Source of the DNA: Mycobacterium bourgelatii
GTDB lineage: Bacteria; Actinomycetota; Actinomycetes; Mycobacteriales; Mycobacteriaceae
Direction: 5' to 3'
Length of the DNA: 64,000 bases
Assembly: GCF_010723575.1 (NCBI RefSeq)
Contig: NZ_BLKZ01000001.1
Location: 4,898,001-4,962,000 of the forward strand
In this document: positions 6,969 to 16,087 of the stretch, in pieces
How positions within the stretch are numbered: the stretch's first letter is position 1
How the letters are laid out: each line of letters opens with the position of its first letter
Position numbers and translations under genes: made by a program
The notes under the pieces: model-generated
What the model was told of the DNA's origin: nothing
What the model saw: the letters and a program-made list of their open reading frames with translations, nothing else
Databases searched by the model: none

Positions 6969-9602
6969 TTATGCCGCCAGTAACGAGTAGGTCGTCGTGC
7001 GCTGACGCGCGGGACGCCCGATCCCCTCGGCAATCGCCACCAATTCAGCAACGCTCTTAGCGGACCCGTGTTCGGAGCCGGCCATCCGCGAGATCGTTTC
7101 CTCCATCAGCGTGCCGCCCAAGTCGTTGGCGCCGCCGTTGAGCATGACCTGCGTGCGTTCGACGCCCAGTTTCACCCAGCTGGTCTGGATGTGAGAGATA
7201 CGCCCGTGCAGCATGATTCGGGCCAACGCATGGACCGCCCGGTTGTCCCGGTGAGTCGGCCCCGGGCGTGCCGCGCCCGCCAGATACAGCGGCGAATTCT
7301 GGTGCACGAACGGCAGCGGCACGAATTCGGTGAAACCGCCGGTCTGGTCCTGGATATTGCGCAGCACATTGAGGTGGGCCACCCAGTGCCGCGGACTGTC
7401 GACGTGGCCGTACATCATCGTTGACGATGACCGCAGACCCACCTCGTGCGCGGTCGTCACGATCTCGATCCACAGCGACGTCGGTAACTTGCCCTTGGTG
7501 AGCACCCACCGCACCTCGTCGTCGAGAATCTCGGCGGCGGTGCCGGGGATGGTGTCCAGGCCGGCCTCGCGTAGGGCGATCAGCCATTCGCGAATGCTCA
7601 AGCCGCTCTTGGTGACACCGTTGGCGATCTCCATCGGCGAGAACGCATGCACGTGCATCGACGGCACCCGGGCCTTGACCGCGCGCACCAGGTCGGCGTA
7701 GCCGGTGACCGGCAGTTCGGGGTCGATCCCACCCTGCATGCACACCTCGGTCGCACCGGCGACGTGGGCCTCCCACGCGCGGTCGCCCACCTCCTCGGCC
7801 GAAAGGGAATACGCGTCGGCGTCACCTTTGCGCTGAGCGAAAGCGCAGAACCGGCAGCCGGTGTAGCAGATGTTGGTGAAGTTGATGTTGCGGTTGACCA
7901 CGAACGTCACATCGTCGCCGACGGCATCGCGACGAAGGGAATCCGCGAGGGCCACAACAGCTTCCAGGGCGGGTCCGTCAGCGGTGGCCAACGCCAGGTA
8001 TTCGTCGTCGGTGCAACCGCCCGGTGAGCGCTCGGCGGACCGCAATGCGGCGAGCACATCGGTGTCTAGGCGCTCGGGCGCTTTGGCGCCTTGTGCCGCC
8101 AGGTCGTGGACGTGGGCTCGGATCGATTCCCAGTCACCGAACGCACTTTGCAGGTCGCTGCGGGCTTCGGTGTTGCGCCCCTCGGTGTCGATGGCCGCGT
8201 TGAGGTCAACCCGGCCGGACGACGCCACGTCGTCCGGTTCCTGCCACGGCATGCCGACCGGGTTGACGTCACGGGCGAACCCGGTTTCCGGATCGGCCAG
8301 CGCCACAACGTGTCCGCGCACCCGCGGGTCGATCCACGCCGCACCGGCTTGCACGTATTTCGGCTGTGCGGTCAGCCGTTGCACCAAGTCGTATCCGGCC
8401 TCCGCGGTCACGGCGGCCAGGTCATCCAAAGCGGGCCATGGACGTTCGGGGTTGACGTGGTCGGGCGTCAACGGGGACACGCCGCCCCAGTCGTCGACGC
8501 CGGCGGCGATCAGCGCCAAGCACTCCTCCCGCGACACCAGGTTGGGGGGCGCTTGAATGCGCATGCCCGGCCCCAGCACCAGGCGGGCAACCGCAACCGT
8601 CGCCAGATAGTCCTCGATGCCGGCGTCGGGTACGGCGGCCATCGCGGTGTGCGCCTTGGCCCGGAAGTTCTGCACGATCATTTCTTGGATGTGCCCGAAC
8701 TCCTTGTGCAGCTTGCGAATTGCGTGCAACGTGTCGGCCCGTTCGACCAGGGTCTCACCGATGCCGACCAGCAGACCGGTGGTGAACGGGATGGAGAGCC
8801 GCCCGGCGTCGGTCAGCGCGCGCAGCCGCACGGCCGGGTCTTTGTCCGGACTGCCGTAGTGCGCAAGCCCTTTCGTCTCGAACAGCCGCCGCGACGTCGT
8901 CTCCAGCATCATGCCCATCGACGGCGCCACCGGCTTGAGCCGCGACATCTCCGACCAGCTCATCACCCCGGGGTTCAGGTGCGGCAGCAGCCCGGTTTCC
9001 TCCAACACCCGAATCGCCATGGCCCGTACGTAGGACAGGGTGGAGTCGTACCCTCGCTCCTCAAGCCATTGGCGCGCCTCGGGCCAGCGTGCCTCGGGCC
9101 GATCGCCGAGGGTGAACAACGCCTCCTTGCATCCCAGGTCGGCGCCGCGGCGGGCGACATCGAGGATCTCGTCGGGCTCCATGTACATGCCCGCGCCCTG
9201 GGCCCGCAGCTTGCCCGGCACGGTGACGAACGTGCAGTAGTGGCAGTTGTCGCGACACAGATGGGTGACCGGGATGAACACCTTGCGCGAATAGCTGATC
9301 GGCAGCCGGCCATTCGGTCCCCGTCGGCCGGCGGACTCCAGCCCCGCGTCGCGCACCCGCGCCGCGCTGGCGCACAGGTCGGCCAGATCGTCGCCGCGCG
9401 CGGTCATCGCGACGGCCGCCTCGTCGACGTTGAGCGCGACCCCGTCTCGCGCCCGCCGCAGCACGCGCCGCATTGCCGACGCGCTCACTGTGGGCCCTGT
9501 AAGCCCAGTGGGCAGGGCCTCAGGGGTGGGCAGCATCGTAAGCCCCGCATTGTCCGGCACCGTGTGGTCGGGCGCCTCCGGCGGTTCCGGCGTTAAAGGC
9601 AC
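6969..9602 (-). CDS. fbiC: FO synthase FbiC (F420 biosynthesis)
   Basis: A two-module radical-SAM enzyme of about 877 residues that joins 5-amino-6-ribitylaminouracil and tyrosine into FO, the deazaflavin core of coenzyme F420. The CofG-like half carries the cluster motif C-R-D-N-C-H-Y-C, and the CofH-like half carries C-Y-T-G-C-R-F-C, both CX3CX2C. The C-terminus (RQRTTTYSLLAA) agrees with H37Rv FbiC (856 aa). The GTG at 9602 has GGGGAAG upstream; a start at 9650 would add 16 residues. Upstream and divergent lies PE12, with an inverted repeat between. F420 made here serves enzymes such as the FDOR family, one member of which is encoded at 36.4-36.8 kb. Confidence 0.96.
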   Translation of the reverse strand: MPLTPEPPEAPDHTVPDNAGLTMLPTPEALPTGLTGPTVSASAMRRVLRRARDGVALNVDEAAVAMTARGDDLADLCASAARVRDAGLESAGRRGPNGRLPISYSRKVFIPVTHLCRDNCHYCTFVTVPGKLRAQGAGMYMEPDEILDVARRGADLGCKEALFTLGDRPEARWPEARQWLEERGYDSTLSYVRAMAIRVLEETGLLPHLNPGVMSWSEMSRLKPVAPSMGMMLETTSRRLFETKGLAHYGSPDKDPAVRLRALTDAGRLSIPFTTGLLVGIGETLVERADTLHAIRKLHKEFGHIQEMIVQNFRAKAHTAMAAVPDAGIEDYLATVAVARLVLGPGMRIQAPPNLVSREECLALIAAGVDDWGGVSPLTPDHVNPERPWPALDDLAAVTAEAGYDLVQRLTAQPKYVQAGAAWIDPRVRGHVVALADPETGFARDVNPVGMPWQEPDDVASSGRVDLNAAIDTEGRNTEARSDLQSAFGDWESIRAHVHDLAAQGAKAPERLDTDVLAALRSAERSPGGCTDDEYLALATADGPALEAVVALADSLRRDAVGDDVTFVVNRNINFTNICYTGCRFCAFAQRKGDADAYSLSAEEVGDRAWEAHVAGATEVCMQGGIDPELPVTGYADLVRAVKARVPSMHVHAFSPMEIANGVTKSGLSIREWLIALREAGLDTIPGTAAEILDDEVRWVLTKGKLPTSLWIEIVTTAHEVGLRSSSTMMYGHVDSPRHWVAHLNVLRNIQDQTGGFTEFVPLPFVHQNSPLYLAGAARPGPTHRDNRAVHALARIMLHGRISHIQTSWVKLGVERTQVMLNGGANDLGGTLMEETISRMAGSEHGSAKSVAELVAIAEGIGRPARQRTTTYSLLAA

Positions 9603-9708
9603 TTTGGTGTAACTTCCCCGCGATCGAATTTCATCCGCGCGTCTCGACAATCCAAATCCTGGCGCCTGCCATGTGGCAACAGTAGCGACCGGCCAACTCT
9701 CGTCGGCG

Positions 9709-9734
9709 ACTGACCAGCACCGTAATTGGTCAGT
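9709..9734. promoter_or_regulatory. Inverted-repeat operator candidate, fbiC / PE12 intergenic
   Basis: ACTGACCA at 9709-9716 is followed after exactly 10 bp by its perfect complement TGGTCAGT at 9727-9734. The spacing of about 1.5-2 helical turns fits a dimeric repressor or activator. It lies 107 bp from the fbiC GTG and 64 bp from the PE12 ATG, so it could act on either promoter. Confidence 0.5.
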
Positions 9735-9797
9735 TCGACTCCGTACACAGCCGATCGCGATACCATACGCTCAGGTCAAACAAGGGGTGGTTAAGGG

Positions 9798-10685
9798 ATG
9801 TCGTTTTTCCTCGAGGGGCCGCAGGCCCTGACGGCGGCAGCTTCTAATGTCGCCGGCATCGGGTCGGACATCACGGCGGCGAACGCCGCCGCGGCGGCTG
9901 GGACGACATCTATCGAGGCCGCGGCCGCGGATGCGGTTTCGGCCCAGGTGGCCGCCTTGTTCTCCAAATATGGCCAGGGGTATCAGCAGATCAGCGCACA
10001 GTTGTCGGCGTTCCACGAACACATCGCCCAGACGCTGACCGCCAGCGCGAACGCATATGCCTCCACCGAGGCCGCCGCGGCGCAAAGCCTGTCGAGCTCG
10101 GTGAATGCGCCGGCTGCAGCGTTGTTGGGTCAGCCGTTGGTAGGCCCGGGCAGCGTCGCGAGCGGCCTGGGCAGCGGTTTTGCCTCTAGCGTCTCCGGCG
10201 CCGTGAGCCAGGTAGAAAGCGCCGTCTCGAACGCAACCGGCGCAATCAACGCGCTGGCGGCGGCACCCACCGGCGGGATCCGGGCGCTGACGTCGGCGGG
10301 CGCGCTGCTGGGCCCGGCGGCAGCCGAGATAGCGCCGGCGGCCGTGATACCGGTGAGCTGGGCCACCGCCATCGAGAACGCCTACCTCGTCTTCGAGCCG
10401 TATGTGCAGTACGGCTTCGAACTCGCCGCCTATTTGGCGGGGTGGGTGCCTTATGTCGGGATTCTGGCGCCCCAAATCAACTTCTTCTACAACCTCTTCG
10501 AGCCGATGGTGCAGGCCGGCCTGTTCAACACCCTGGACTGGCTGGACGGATCGATCGCCTTCGCGACGGGCTGGGAGAACTTCTGGTCCACCACGGCGGC
10601 CTCGGTCAACTTCTTCATTGAGACCGAGATCTGGTGGATCCGCAGCTTCTTCCCGCCGCTGCCGCCCTGGCCGCCGGTTGTCTGA
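9798..10685 (+). CDS. PE12: PE family protein PE12-like
   Basis: A 295-residue protein. A PE domain fills about residues 1-95 (MSFFLEGPQALTAAASNVAG at the start, a helical hairpin with YGQGYQQISAQ). The unique C-terminal domain is rich in Trp, Phe and Pro (FEPYVQYGFELAAYLAGW, IETEIWWIRSFFPPLPPWPP). Location next to divergent fbiC matches Rv1172c (PE12). PE proteins are typically exported by type VII (ESX) systems; the YxxxE-like signal would lie at the end of the PE domain. The function is unknown. The ATG follows GGTTAAGGG. Confidence 0.9.
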   Translation: MSFFLEGPQALTAAASNVAGIGSDITAANAAAAAGTTSIEAAAADAVSAQVAALFSKYGQGYQQISAQLSAFHEHIAQTLTASANAYASTEAAAAQSLSSSVNAPAAALLGQPLVGPGSVASGLGSGFASSVSGAVSQVESAVSNATGAINALAAAPTGGIRALTSAGALLGPAAAEIAPAAVIPVSWATAIENAYLVFEPYVQYGFELAAYLAGWVPYVGILAPQINFFYNLFEPMVQAGLFNTLDWLDGSIAFATGWENFWSTTAASVNFFIETEIWWIRSFFPPLPPWPPVV

Positions 10686-10701
10686 CCGGCACCGGATCAC
10701 C

Positions 10702-11079
10702 TCAGCGGCGCCACAACACCCACGCCGGCGGCACGACCCCCAGCACGATCAGCAGCAACGCGCCCCAGGCCATAAAACCCTGGCCGCCCAGGATGACATC
10801 GCCGCCCGGGCCACCCAGACTCATCGCGGCCACCGTCAACAGCCAGGTCCACAGCGGCAACGCGGCAACGCGCGGCGACCGGGCCCATTTTCCTGCCGCC
10901 CACACCAGGGCGGCGTTGACCAGCCCACTGATCAAGGGGCTGATCGGGAACGGGACGGAGCCGATGTACAACGGCAGCAGCAGGGCTCCGATCAGAGCGG
11001 AGATAACACCGTCGACAGCGAGCAGCGCTAAGACGACGAATCGAATTGCGGGATCGGTCGCGCCCCCTTCTTCAACCAT
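10702..11079 (-). CDS. Conserved membrane protein (Rv1171-like)
   Basis: About 125 residues with four hydrophobic segments (residues ~14-38, 46-62, 72-90, 98-120) and a short charged C-terminus (WVLWRR). This fits Rv1171, an uncharacterised integral membrane protein next to mshB. The ATG at 11079 lacks a clear ribosome site. The frame extends upstream only to about 11112 before a stop, and the TGA of the small ORF at 11106 overlaps that extension, so translation may be coupled to it and begin at a non-ATG codon. Confidence 0.75.
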   Translation of the reverse strand: MVEEGGATDPAIRFVVLALLAVDGVISALIGALLLPLYIGSVPFPISPLISGLVNAALVWAAGKWARSPRVAALPLWTWLLTVAAMSLGGPGGDVILGGQGFMAWGALLLIVLGVVPPAWVLWRR

Positions 11080-11105
11080 TGAGGCGGCGCGCGTTTCGGT
11101 TTCGG

Positions 11106-11213
11106 TCAGGTCGGGATGCTATCGAGCTGGGAGACTATCGAACCGAAGATCCATTGAAAGCTGTCCAGCCGGTCTTGCCAGTGCTGCATGTTGGGGTCCA
11201 GGTCGGGGTCCAT
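11106..11213 (-). CDS. Small ORF, 35 aa, between mshB and Rv1171-like gene
   Basis: A 35-codon ORF with an ATG at 11213 preceded by a good Shine-Dalgarno (GGAAGGA, 7 nt spacing). The product starts MDPDLDPNMQHWQDRLDSF and ends SQLDSIPT: acidic, with an amphipathic helix pattern and no membrane segment. It is in the same orientation as mshB (44 bp upstream) and its stop overlaps the 5' extension of the membrane-protein gene, suggesting a three-gene transcript. I do not recognise a family. Confidence 0.6.
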   Translation of the reverse strand: MDPDLDPNMQHWQDRLDSFQWIFGSIVSQLDSIPT

Positions 11214-11256
11214 ACGAATTCCTTCCGTGACTACCGGCATACCGCTCAGTGACAGC

Positions 11257-12162
11257 CTATGCGCCGAGGTTCGGGAAGCCCAGACCGGCGAGGAGATCCG
11301 TTTCCCAGCCGCGCCCGTCGCGGTCGCCCGCGGACCCGCCGGCCAGCACGTAATGCTCGGCATGGGAGATCGGCAGCGCCCAGTTGTTGGACAGCGCGCA
11401 GGCCCGCCCGGTCGGGCCGACGAGAACCTGGGTGGCATGCGCGGCCAGCGCCGCCACCTTGGCGGCGCGCGCAGCGGCGTCCGCCTCCACCACGGCGTCG
11501 ATGCTGTCGTCGGAATACCCGAACGGAATCTCTTCCGGCGCGGGCACCGTCCATTGCGGAAGCAGGTCATCGGCGGTAAGGGCCTGCGCTCCGGCGAGCA
11601 TCGCGCTGCGGCAAAAGACCGTCCAGTAGAACTTCGGCACGGCCCACGGCTCACCGGGATAGTCCTCGGCGGCGGAACCGGACGCCGCCACGGCCGCGGT
11701 GGTGACTTCGTGGGTGCGTATGTGGTCGGGATGGCCGTAGCCGCCGGCCGGGTCGTAGGTCACCACCACGTGCGGTCGCAACTCCCGGATGATCGCCACC
11801 AGTTCCCCGACGGCTTCGTTCTCGTCGGCGTCGACAAACCTGCGCTGACTTCGCGGCTGGGTGCCGGCCATTCCCGAATCGCGCCACCGCCCAGCGCCGC
11901 CCAGGTAGTGGGGTCCGCTGACCCCCAACGCACGCAAGGCCGCCGTCAGTTCACCGATGCGGTAGCCGCCCAGTTGGTCCGCGTGATCGGCGGCGAGTTG
12001 GGCCCACTTGTCGCCGATGACCTCGCCCTCTTCACCCAGCGTGCATGTCACCACCCGAACCGTCGCGCCGAGCGCGGCGTAATGGGCTATGGTTGCCCCA
12101 GTACTGAGGCTCTCGTCGTCGGGGTGTGCGTGCACGAATAGCAGTCGCGGGGTCTCGGACAT
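11257..12162 (-). CDS. mshB: GlcNAc-Ins deacetylase MshB (mycothiol biosynthesis)
   Basis: A 301-residue zinc hydrolase of the LmbE/PIG-L family that deacetylates GlcNAc-Ins to GlcN-Ins, the third step of mycothiol synthesis. The Zn motif HAHPDDE is at residues 11-17 (His13 and Asp16 as ligands, Asp15 as general base), and GGYGHPDHIRTH supplies the third ligand His near residue 147. The length equals the known enzyme closely. It is divergent from the TetR gene at 12252 across about 90 bp, as in H37Rv (Rv1170/Rv1167c region), except that the PE11/PPE17 pair normally between them is missing. Confidence 0.96.
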   Translation of the reverse strand: MSETPRLLFVHAHPDDESLSTGATIAHYAALGATVRVVTCTLGEEGEVIGDKWAQLAADHADQLGGYRIGELTAALRALGVSGPHYLGGAGRWRDSGMAGTQPRSQRRFVDADENEAVGELVAIIRELRPHVVVTYDPAGGYGHPDHIRTHEVTTAAVAASGSAAEDYPGEPWAVPKFYWTVFCRSAMLAGAQALTADDLLPQWTVPAPEEIPFGYSDDSIDAVVEADAAARAAKVAALAAHATQVLVGPTGRACALSNNWALPISHAEHYVLAGGSAGDRDGRGWETDLLAGLGFPNLGA

Positions 12163-12251
12163 GGAACCGGACCCTACTCGCCGTCCAAAATGGTTCCGAC
12201 GACTTCCAACAGGATCGCGCGAAAAGGAACGCTACCGGCTACTATCGAGGG

Positions 12252-12902
12252 ATGCCGCAGCTAACCGCACCGAAACCGCGAGCCGGCCGCAGCAGACGGC
12301 GCGGCGAGGTTCTCGAACGCGCGCTCTACACAGCGACCCTAGCCGAACTCGCGGACGTGGGTTACGGCCGACTCACGATGGAGGGCATCGCCGCCCGCGC
12401 CCAAACCGGCAAAGCCGCGTTGTACCGACGCTGGGCCAACAAGCGCGATTTGGTGCGATCGGCATTGCTGTTCGCCGTGCCGCCCCTGCCAGAGCCGCGG
12501 CCTGGGCGTTCGGCGCGGGAGAACCTGCTGACGGTCTTTACCGCGCACCGGGATGTGTTGGCGGGCAAGACCGAATTCCCAGGCCTGGTCATCGTCGGCC
12601 AGCTGGTGCACGAGCCCGAGTTGCGTGCCATCTTCGCCGACGCGGTCGTGTTCCCCCGCCTGAAAATCGTCGAGTCGATCCTGCAGGCGGCGGTCCGCGA
12701 CGGTGACCTTGACCCCGCTCACCTGACTCCGCTGAGCGCACGTGTCGGGCCGGCGTTGATCAACCAGCACTTCATGCTGTTGGGCACGCCACCCACCCGG
12801 CGCCAACTGTTGCAGATCGTCGACACCGTCATCCCGCCGCGCGCCGGGGAGACCGGGACAGCGGGAGCGGTAGAGAAAGCGAGCGCTAACGGCCAGTTAT
12901 GA
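12252..12902 (+). CDS. TetR family transcriptional regulator (Rv1167c-like)
   Basis: A 216-residue TetR protein. The basic N-terminal arm (PRAGRSRRRGEV) and helix-turn-helix (MEGIAARAQTGKAALYRRWANKRDLV) are typical; the C-terminal part is a TetR_C-like ligand domain (HEPELRAIFADAVVFPRLKI). The ATG at 12252, right after CGAGGG, gives the conserved start; an upstream extension to 12126 overlaps the divergent mshB. Its 3' end overlaps the convergent PE gene by 17 bp. It probably regulates itself or a neighbour; the ligand is unknown. Confidence 0.88.
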   Translation: MPQLTAPKPRAGRSRRRGEVLERALYTATLAELADVGYGRLTMEGIAARAQTGKAALYRRWANKRDLVRSALLFAVPPLPEPRPGRSARENLLTVFTAHRDVLAGKTEFPGLVIVGQLVHEPELRAIFADAVVFPRLKIVESILQAAVRDGDLDPAHLTPLSARVGPALINQHFMLLGTPPTRRQLLQIVDTVIPPRAGETGTAGAVEKASANGQL

Positions 12903-14019
12903 GGCCGAGGAAGTTGACGCCGGCCATCATGCTCTGGTCGAACACGCCTAGCAGCCCACCGATCTCGCCGCCGTTGAACGGCTGAGCCCCGCTGCCGATC
13001 AACAGGCTGGAGTTGAAGTCGGCCGGCACTTGCGCACCCACCACGGTGTTGATCAGTTGCTGGCCGGTGCCCAACAGCAGATTGCCCGCGTTGAAGCCCC
13101 GGTTGATCACCCCGTTCAGGGCGCTGTCGGTGCCGAAAATCGTCCGCTCCCAAGCCACCTCATTGAGCACCAGGGACTTGTTGAAGGCAAGTTCGGAGTT
13201 GACCAGGTTGGTGTTGAACGCGATCTGTGATTGCTCAAGCTGCTGCAAGAAAGCGCCTGGACTTGCCAACGCCGACTGAACGGGTGCGGGGGCGAGGCTC
13301 AGCAGCGCCTGGCCCGGCGGACTGCCTACGACAAGACCGGCCACGTTGACCGCCCCGGCCAGACTCTGGTCGAAAGCCCCGACGAGGCCGCCGATTTGGC
13401 CGCCGTTGAAGACCTGAGCGGAGCTGCCGATCAGCAGGCTGGACGTGAAGTTGGCCGGAACCGGCGCGCCCACCACGGTGTTGATCAGTTGCTGGCCGGT
13501 GCCCCACAACAGATTGCCCGCGTTGAAGCCCCGGTTGATCACCCCGTTCAGGGCGCTGTCGGTGCCGAAAACTGCCCGCTCCAAAGCGACCTCGTTGAGC
13601 ACCAGGGACTTGTTGAAGGCAAGTTCGGAGTTGACCAGGTTGGTGTTGAAGGCGATCTGCGCCTGTTCCACTCCCTGGATGAATTCGGCCGGCGTGGCTT
13701 GGGCGGCCGCCCCCACCTGACTCGCCAACAGTTGCACGGTATTGGCCTCCGCCGCGGCGTATTGCCCGGCGCCCGCGGTCAGGGTTTGCACGAACATTTC
13801 GTGGAACTTTGCCGCCTGGGCGCTGAGCGACTGGTAGGTCGCGCCGTGCGCATCGAAAACCGCCGCGATGGCGGCCGAGACCTCGTCCGCGCCCGCCGGT
13901 AGTAATCCTCTGATTGCTGTCGCGGCGGCGCTGTTGGCCTCGCTGATCGTCGAATTGATGCCGGCCAGATCCGTCGCGGCGGCCTGCAACAGCTGGGGTG
14001 CCGTAACTACAAAAGACAC
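12886..14019 (-). CDS. PE family protein with duplicated C-terminal module
   Basis: A 377-residue PE protein. The GTG at 14019 with GGAGGGAGG upstream gives the standard PE start (SFVVTAPQLLQAAATDLAGI); the PE domain fills ~95 residues. The rest holds two tandem copies of a ~110-residue module beginning QIAFNTNLVNSELAFNKSLV and containing LNGVINRGFNAGNLL and GTGQQLINTVVGA. The same module type appears in the neighbouring 631-aa PE gene. Export by a type VII system is expected; the function is unknown. It takes the place that PPE17/PE11 hold in H37Rv between lpqW and mshB, though on the other side of the TetR gene. Confidence 0.88.
   Translation of the reverse strand: MSFVVTAPQLLQAAATDLAGINSTISEANSAAATAIRGLLPAGADEVSAAIAAVFDAHGATYQSLSAQAAKFHEMFVQTLTAGAGQYAAAEANTVQLLASQVGAAAQATPAEFIQGVEQAQIAFNTNLVNSELAFNKSLVLNEVALERAVFGTDSALNGVINRGFNAGNLLWGTGQQLINTVVGAPVPANFTSSLLIGSSAQVFNGGQIGGLVGAFDQSLAGAVNVAGLVVGSPPGQALLSLAPAPVQSALASPGAFLQQLEQSQIAFNTNLVNSELAFNKSLVLNEVAWERTIFGTDSALNGVINRGFNAGNLLLGTGQQLINTVVGAQVPADFNSSLLIGSGAQPFNGGEIGGLLGVFDQSMMAGVNFLGLITGR
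13013..13668. repeat. Internal 432-bp-period duplication in PE gene
   Basis: Bases 13013-13236 and 13445-13668 are nearly identical direct copies with a period of 432 bp (144 codons, so frame is kept). Both hold the coding sequence for the NLVNSELAFNKSLVLNEV to GTGQQLINTVVGA stretch. The near-identity at DNA level indicates a recent duplication or gene conversion. Confidence 0.85.
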
Positions 14020-14191
14020 CGAACGCCTCCCTCCCTGAGTGCAGGGACCAGTGACGCAGGGCCCCCTTGATCGGAGGCTATCGAGGGAGCGTTCCCGTCG
14101 CGGTGCTTTTTTCCAAGTTGCGGTGGAAATATTCGCTGGGTGGCCCGGCGTTTCGCTTCGGGCCACCCAGCGCGGTCGATGACGGCTTGTT

Positions 14192-16087
14192 CTAGAGTTC
14201 GATCTCCCCGCCGACTTCACCGCCGACTTCACCACCGACAGAGACATTCCCGGTCAACACCGCGTTCAGGTTGGCCAGGACCTCCGGCAAGCTGCCGTTG
14301 AGGGTCACCTGGATCGGGTACGCCAGGTTGCTGAGGAACGCGAGATCCATCAGCCACTTGTTCTCGAAGGCACCCAACAGGCCGCCGGTTGCGACGCCAC
14401 CGAACATGTCCGCGGAGCCGTTGGCAATCAAGCTGGCGCCGAAGCCCGGGGGCATCGGGAACCCGAGCAGGGTGTTGAAGACCTGCTGGCCGGAGACGAC
14501 CACGCCGCCCACCATGTTGAAGGCGTTGTTGATGACGCCGTTGAACGCGCTCGAGGTGCCGAACAGGGATTCCTGCAATCCGATCACATTGGCAACCGCT
14601 GCGGCGTTGAACGCCAGTTGGTCGCTGACGATGTTGGCACCGGTTAGCTGGAGCTGCCCCAGGAACGAGCCGTCGATCGCCGGTCCGCCCAAGGCCGCAT
14701 TGAGGGCCAACCCCTGCTCCAGGACACCGATCAGACCACCGGTGGGGATGCCCCCTTCGATGTCGGCACCGATCACCAGGCTGCTGGTGAAGTCGGCCGG
14801 AATCGGGGCGCCCAGCAGGGCATTGATGGTTTGCTCGCCGGTGCCGACCAGCAGGTTGAAGGCGTTGAAGCCCGCGGTGACGGCCGGGTTCAGGGCTTCG
14901 CCGAAGATGGCCTGTTGCAGTGCGATCTCGTTGGCGACCAAGGCCTGGTTGAAATCGATTTGGCCGGCGACGATGTCGGCCAACAGGTTGGCTTGGGTCA
15001 CTCCCGCCACGTCGACCGTCAGCGTCGGCAGTGCGGCCGTGGCGTCGACCAGCGCCGAGAACTCGGTCATGTCACCGCTCAACGCGCCGGTGACAGCGGC
15101 ATCGAGCCGGCCCCCCAGCCCCGACAGGTCAGCACCGAGAGCGGCCGTCAGCGCCGGCACATTCACGTTGAGGTTGCCCGCCAGGCCGGATAGGCCGGCG
15201 AGGCCGCCGTTCAGATTCGCAGCGAGATTGGCCGCCAGCGACTCACCGGTCTGCACCAACCCGGCAAACCCCGGCAGCCCACCACTGAAGTTGCCCGACA
15301 GGGCGGCGTTGAGTTGGGCACCAAGGTTGGCGCCCAGGTTGGAAAGTTGGCCACCAAAGCTGCCGGCCAACCCCGGAATGTTTGCGCCGAACCCGCCCGT
15401 CAAGGCCGCACCCAGCGCCTGCAGGCCGCCGCTGAAGTCACCGGCGATCGCCGGCAGACCGGCGCTGAACTGACCCGCGATCGCCGGCAGACCGGCGCCG
15501 AAGCTGCCGAGACCCGAAAGCCCTGCCGACACTGCGGAATTCAAATTTGCCGCCAGCGACTGTCCGGTCTGCACGAACCCGGAAATCCCGGGCAGCCCGC
15601 CACTGAAATTCCCATTGAATGCGCCACCCAGCTGAGCGGCGAGACCCGGCAGCCCCCCGCTGAAACTGCCCGACAAGGCGGTACTGATTTGGGCGCCCAA
15701 GCCCGACAGGCCCGCACTCAATTCCGCGGCGAGGCCGGAGAAGTTACCCGAAAGGGCCAGTTGCAGAGCCGTTTCCACACTTGCGGCACTCCCGATGACC
15801 TGCGCCGCGGCGCTCTCGGCCGCGACATACGCATTCGAGCCGGCAGTCAGCGCCCTGATGAATTGCTCGTAATACGCCGCCGCTTGTGCGCTGACTTCTT
15901 GGTATCCCGCAGCACTTTGCGAGAAAAGCGCGGCGATTTGCACGGAAACCTCATCGGCTGCCGCTGCGGTCACGCCACTAATCTGGGCCGCTGCGGCGGC
16001 ATTGGCAGCGCTCAGCGCCTGACCAATTCCCGCCAAGTCAGCAGCGAACGATGCCATCAATTGCGGTTCAACAAAAACAAAGGACAT
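14192..16087 (-). CDS. PE family protein with Gly/Leu/Ala solenoid and C-terminal module
   Basis: A 631-residue PE protein with its ATG at 16087 after GGGGGAG. The PE domain (MSFVFVEPQLMASFAADLAG, ~95 aa) is followed by ~250 residues of imperfect repeats built on LSGNFSGGLPGLA and GLPAIAGQFS, suggesting a regular solenoid. Two copies of the QIDFNQALVANEIALQQAIFG type module follow (also LAFNAAAVANVIGLQESLFG). The tail VGGEVGGEVGGEIEL contains a short triplicate. It is tandem with the 377-aa PE gene, sharing the module, so the pair is paralogous. Likely secreted; function unknown. Confidence 0.88.
   Translation of the reverse strand: MSFVFVEPQLMASFAADLAGIGQALSAANAAAAAQISGVTAAAADEVSVQIAALFSQSAAGYQEVSAQAAAYYEQFIRALTAGSNAYVAAESAAAQVIGSAASVETALQLALSGNFSGLAAELSAGLSGLGAQISTALSGSFSGGLPGLAAQLGGAFNGNFSGGLPGISGFVQTGQSLAANLNSAVSAGLSGLGSFGAGLPAIAGQFSAGLPAIAGDFSGGLQALGAALTGGFGANIPGLAGSFGGQLSNLGANLGAQLNAALSGNFSGGLPGFAGLVQTGESLAANLAANLNGGLAGLSGLAGNLNVNVPALTAALGADLSGLGGRLDAAVTGALSGDMTEFSALVDATAALPTLTVDVAGVTQANLLADIVAGQIDFNQALVANEIALQQAIFGEALNPAVTAGFNAFNLLVGTGEQTINALLGAPIPADFTSSLVIGADIEGGIPTGGLIGVLEQGLALNAALGGPAIDGSFLGQLQLTGANIVSDQLAFNAAAVANVIGLQESLFGTSSAFNGVINNAFNMVGGVVVSGQQVFNTLLGFPMPPGFGASLIANGSADMFGGVATGGLLGAFENKWLMDLAFLSNLAYPIQVTLNGSLPEVLANLNAVLTGNVSVGGEVGGEVGGEIEL

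Noticed and set aside
8091..9596. 501-codon plus-strand frame inside fbiC
   Set aside because: Shadow of fbiC, low-complexity His/Arg/Gln product.
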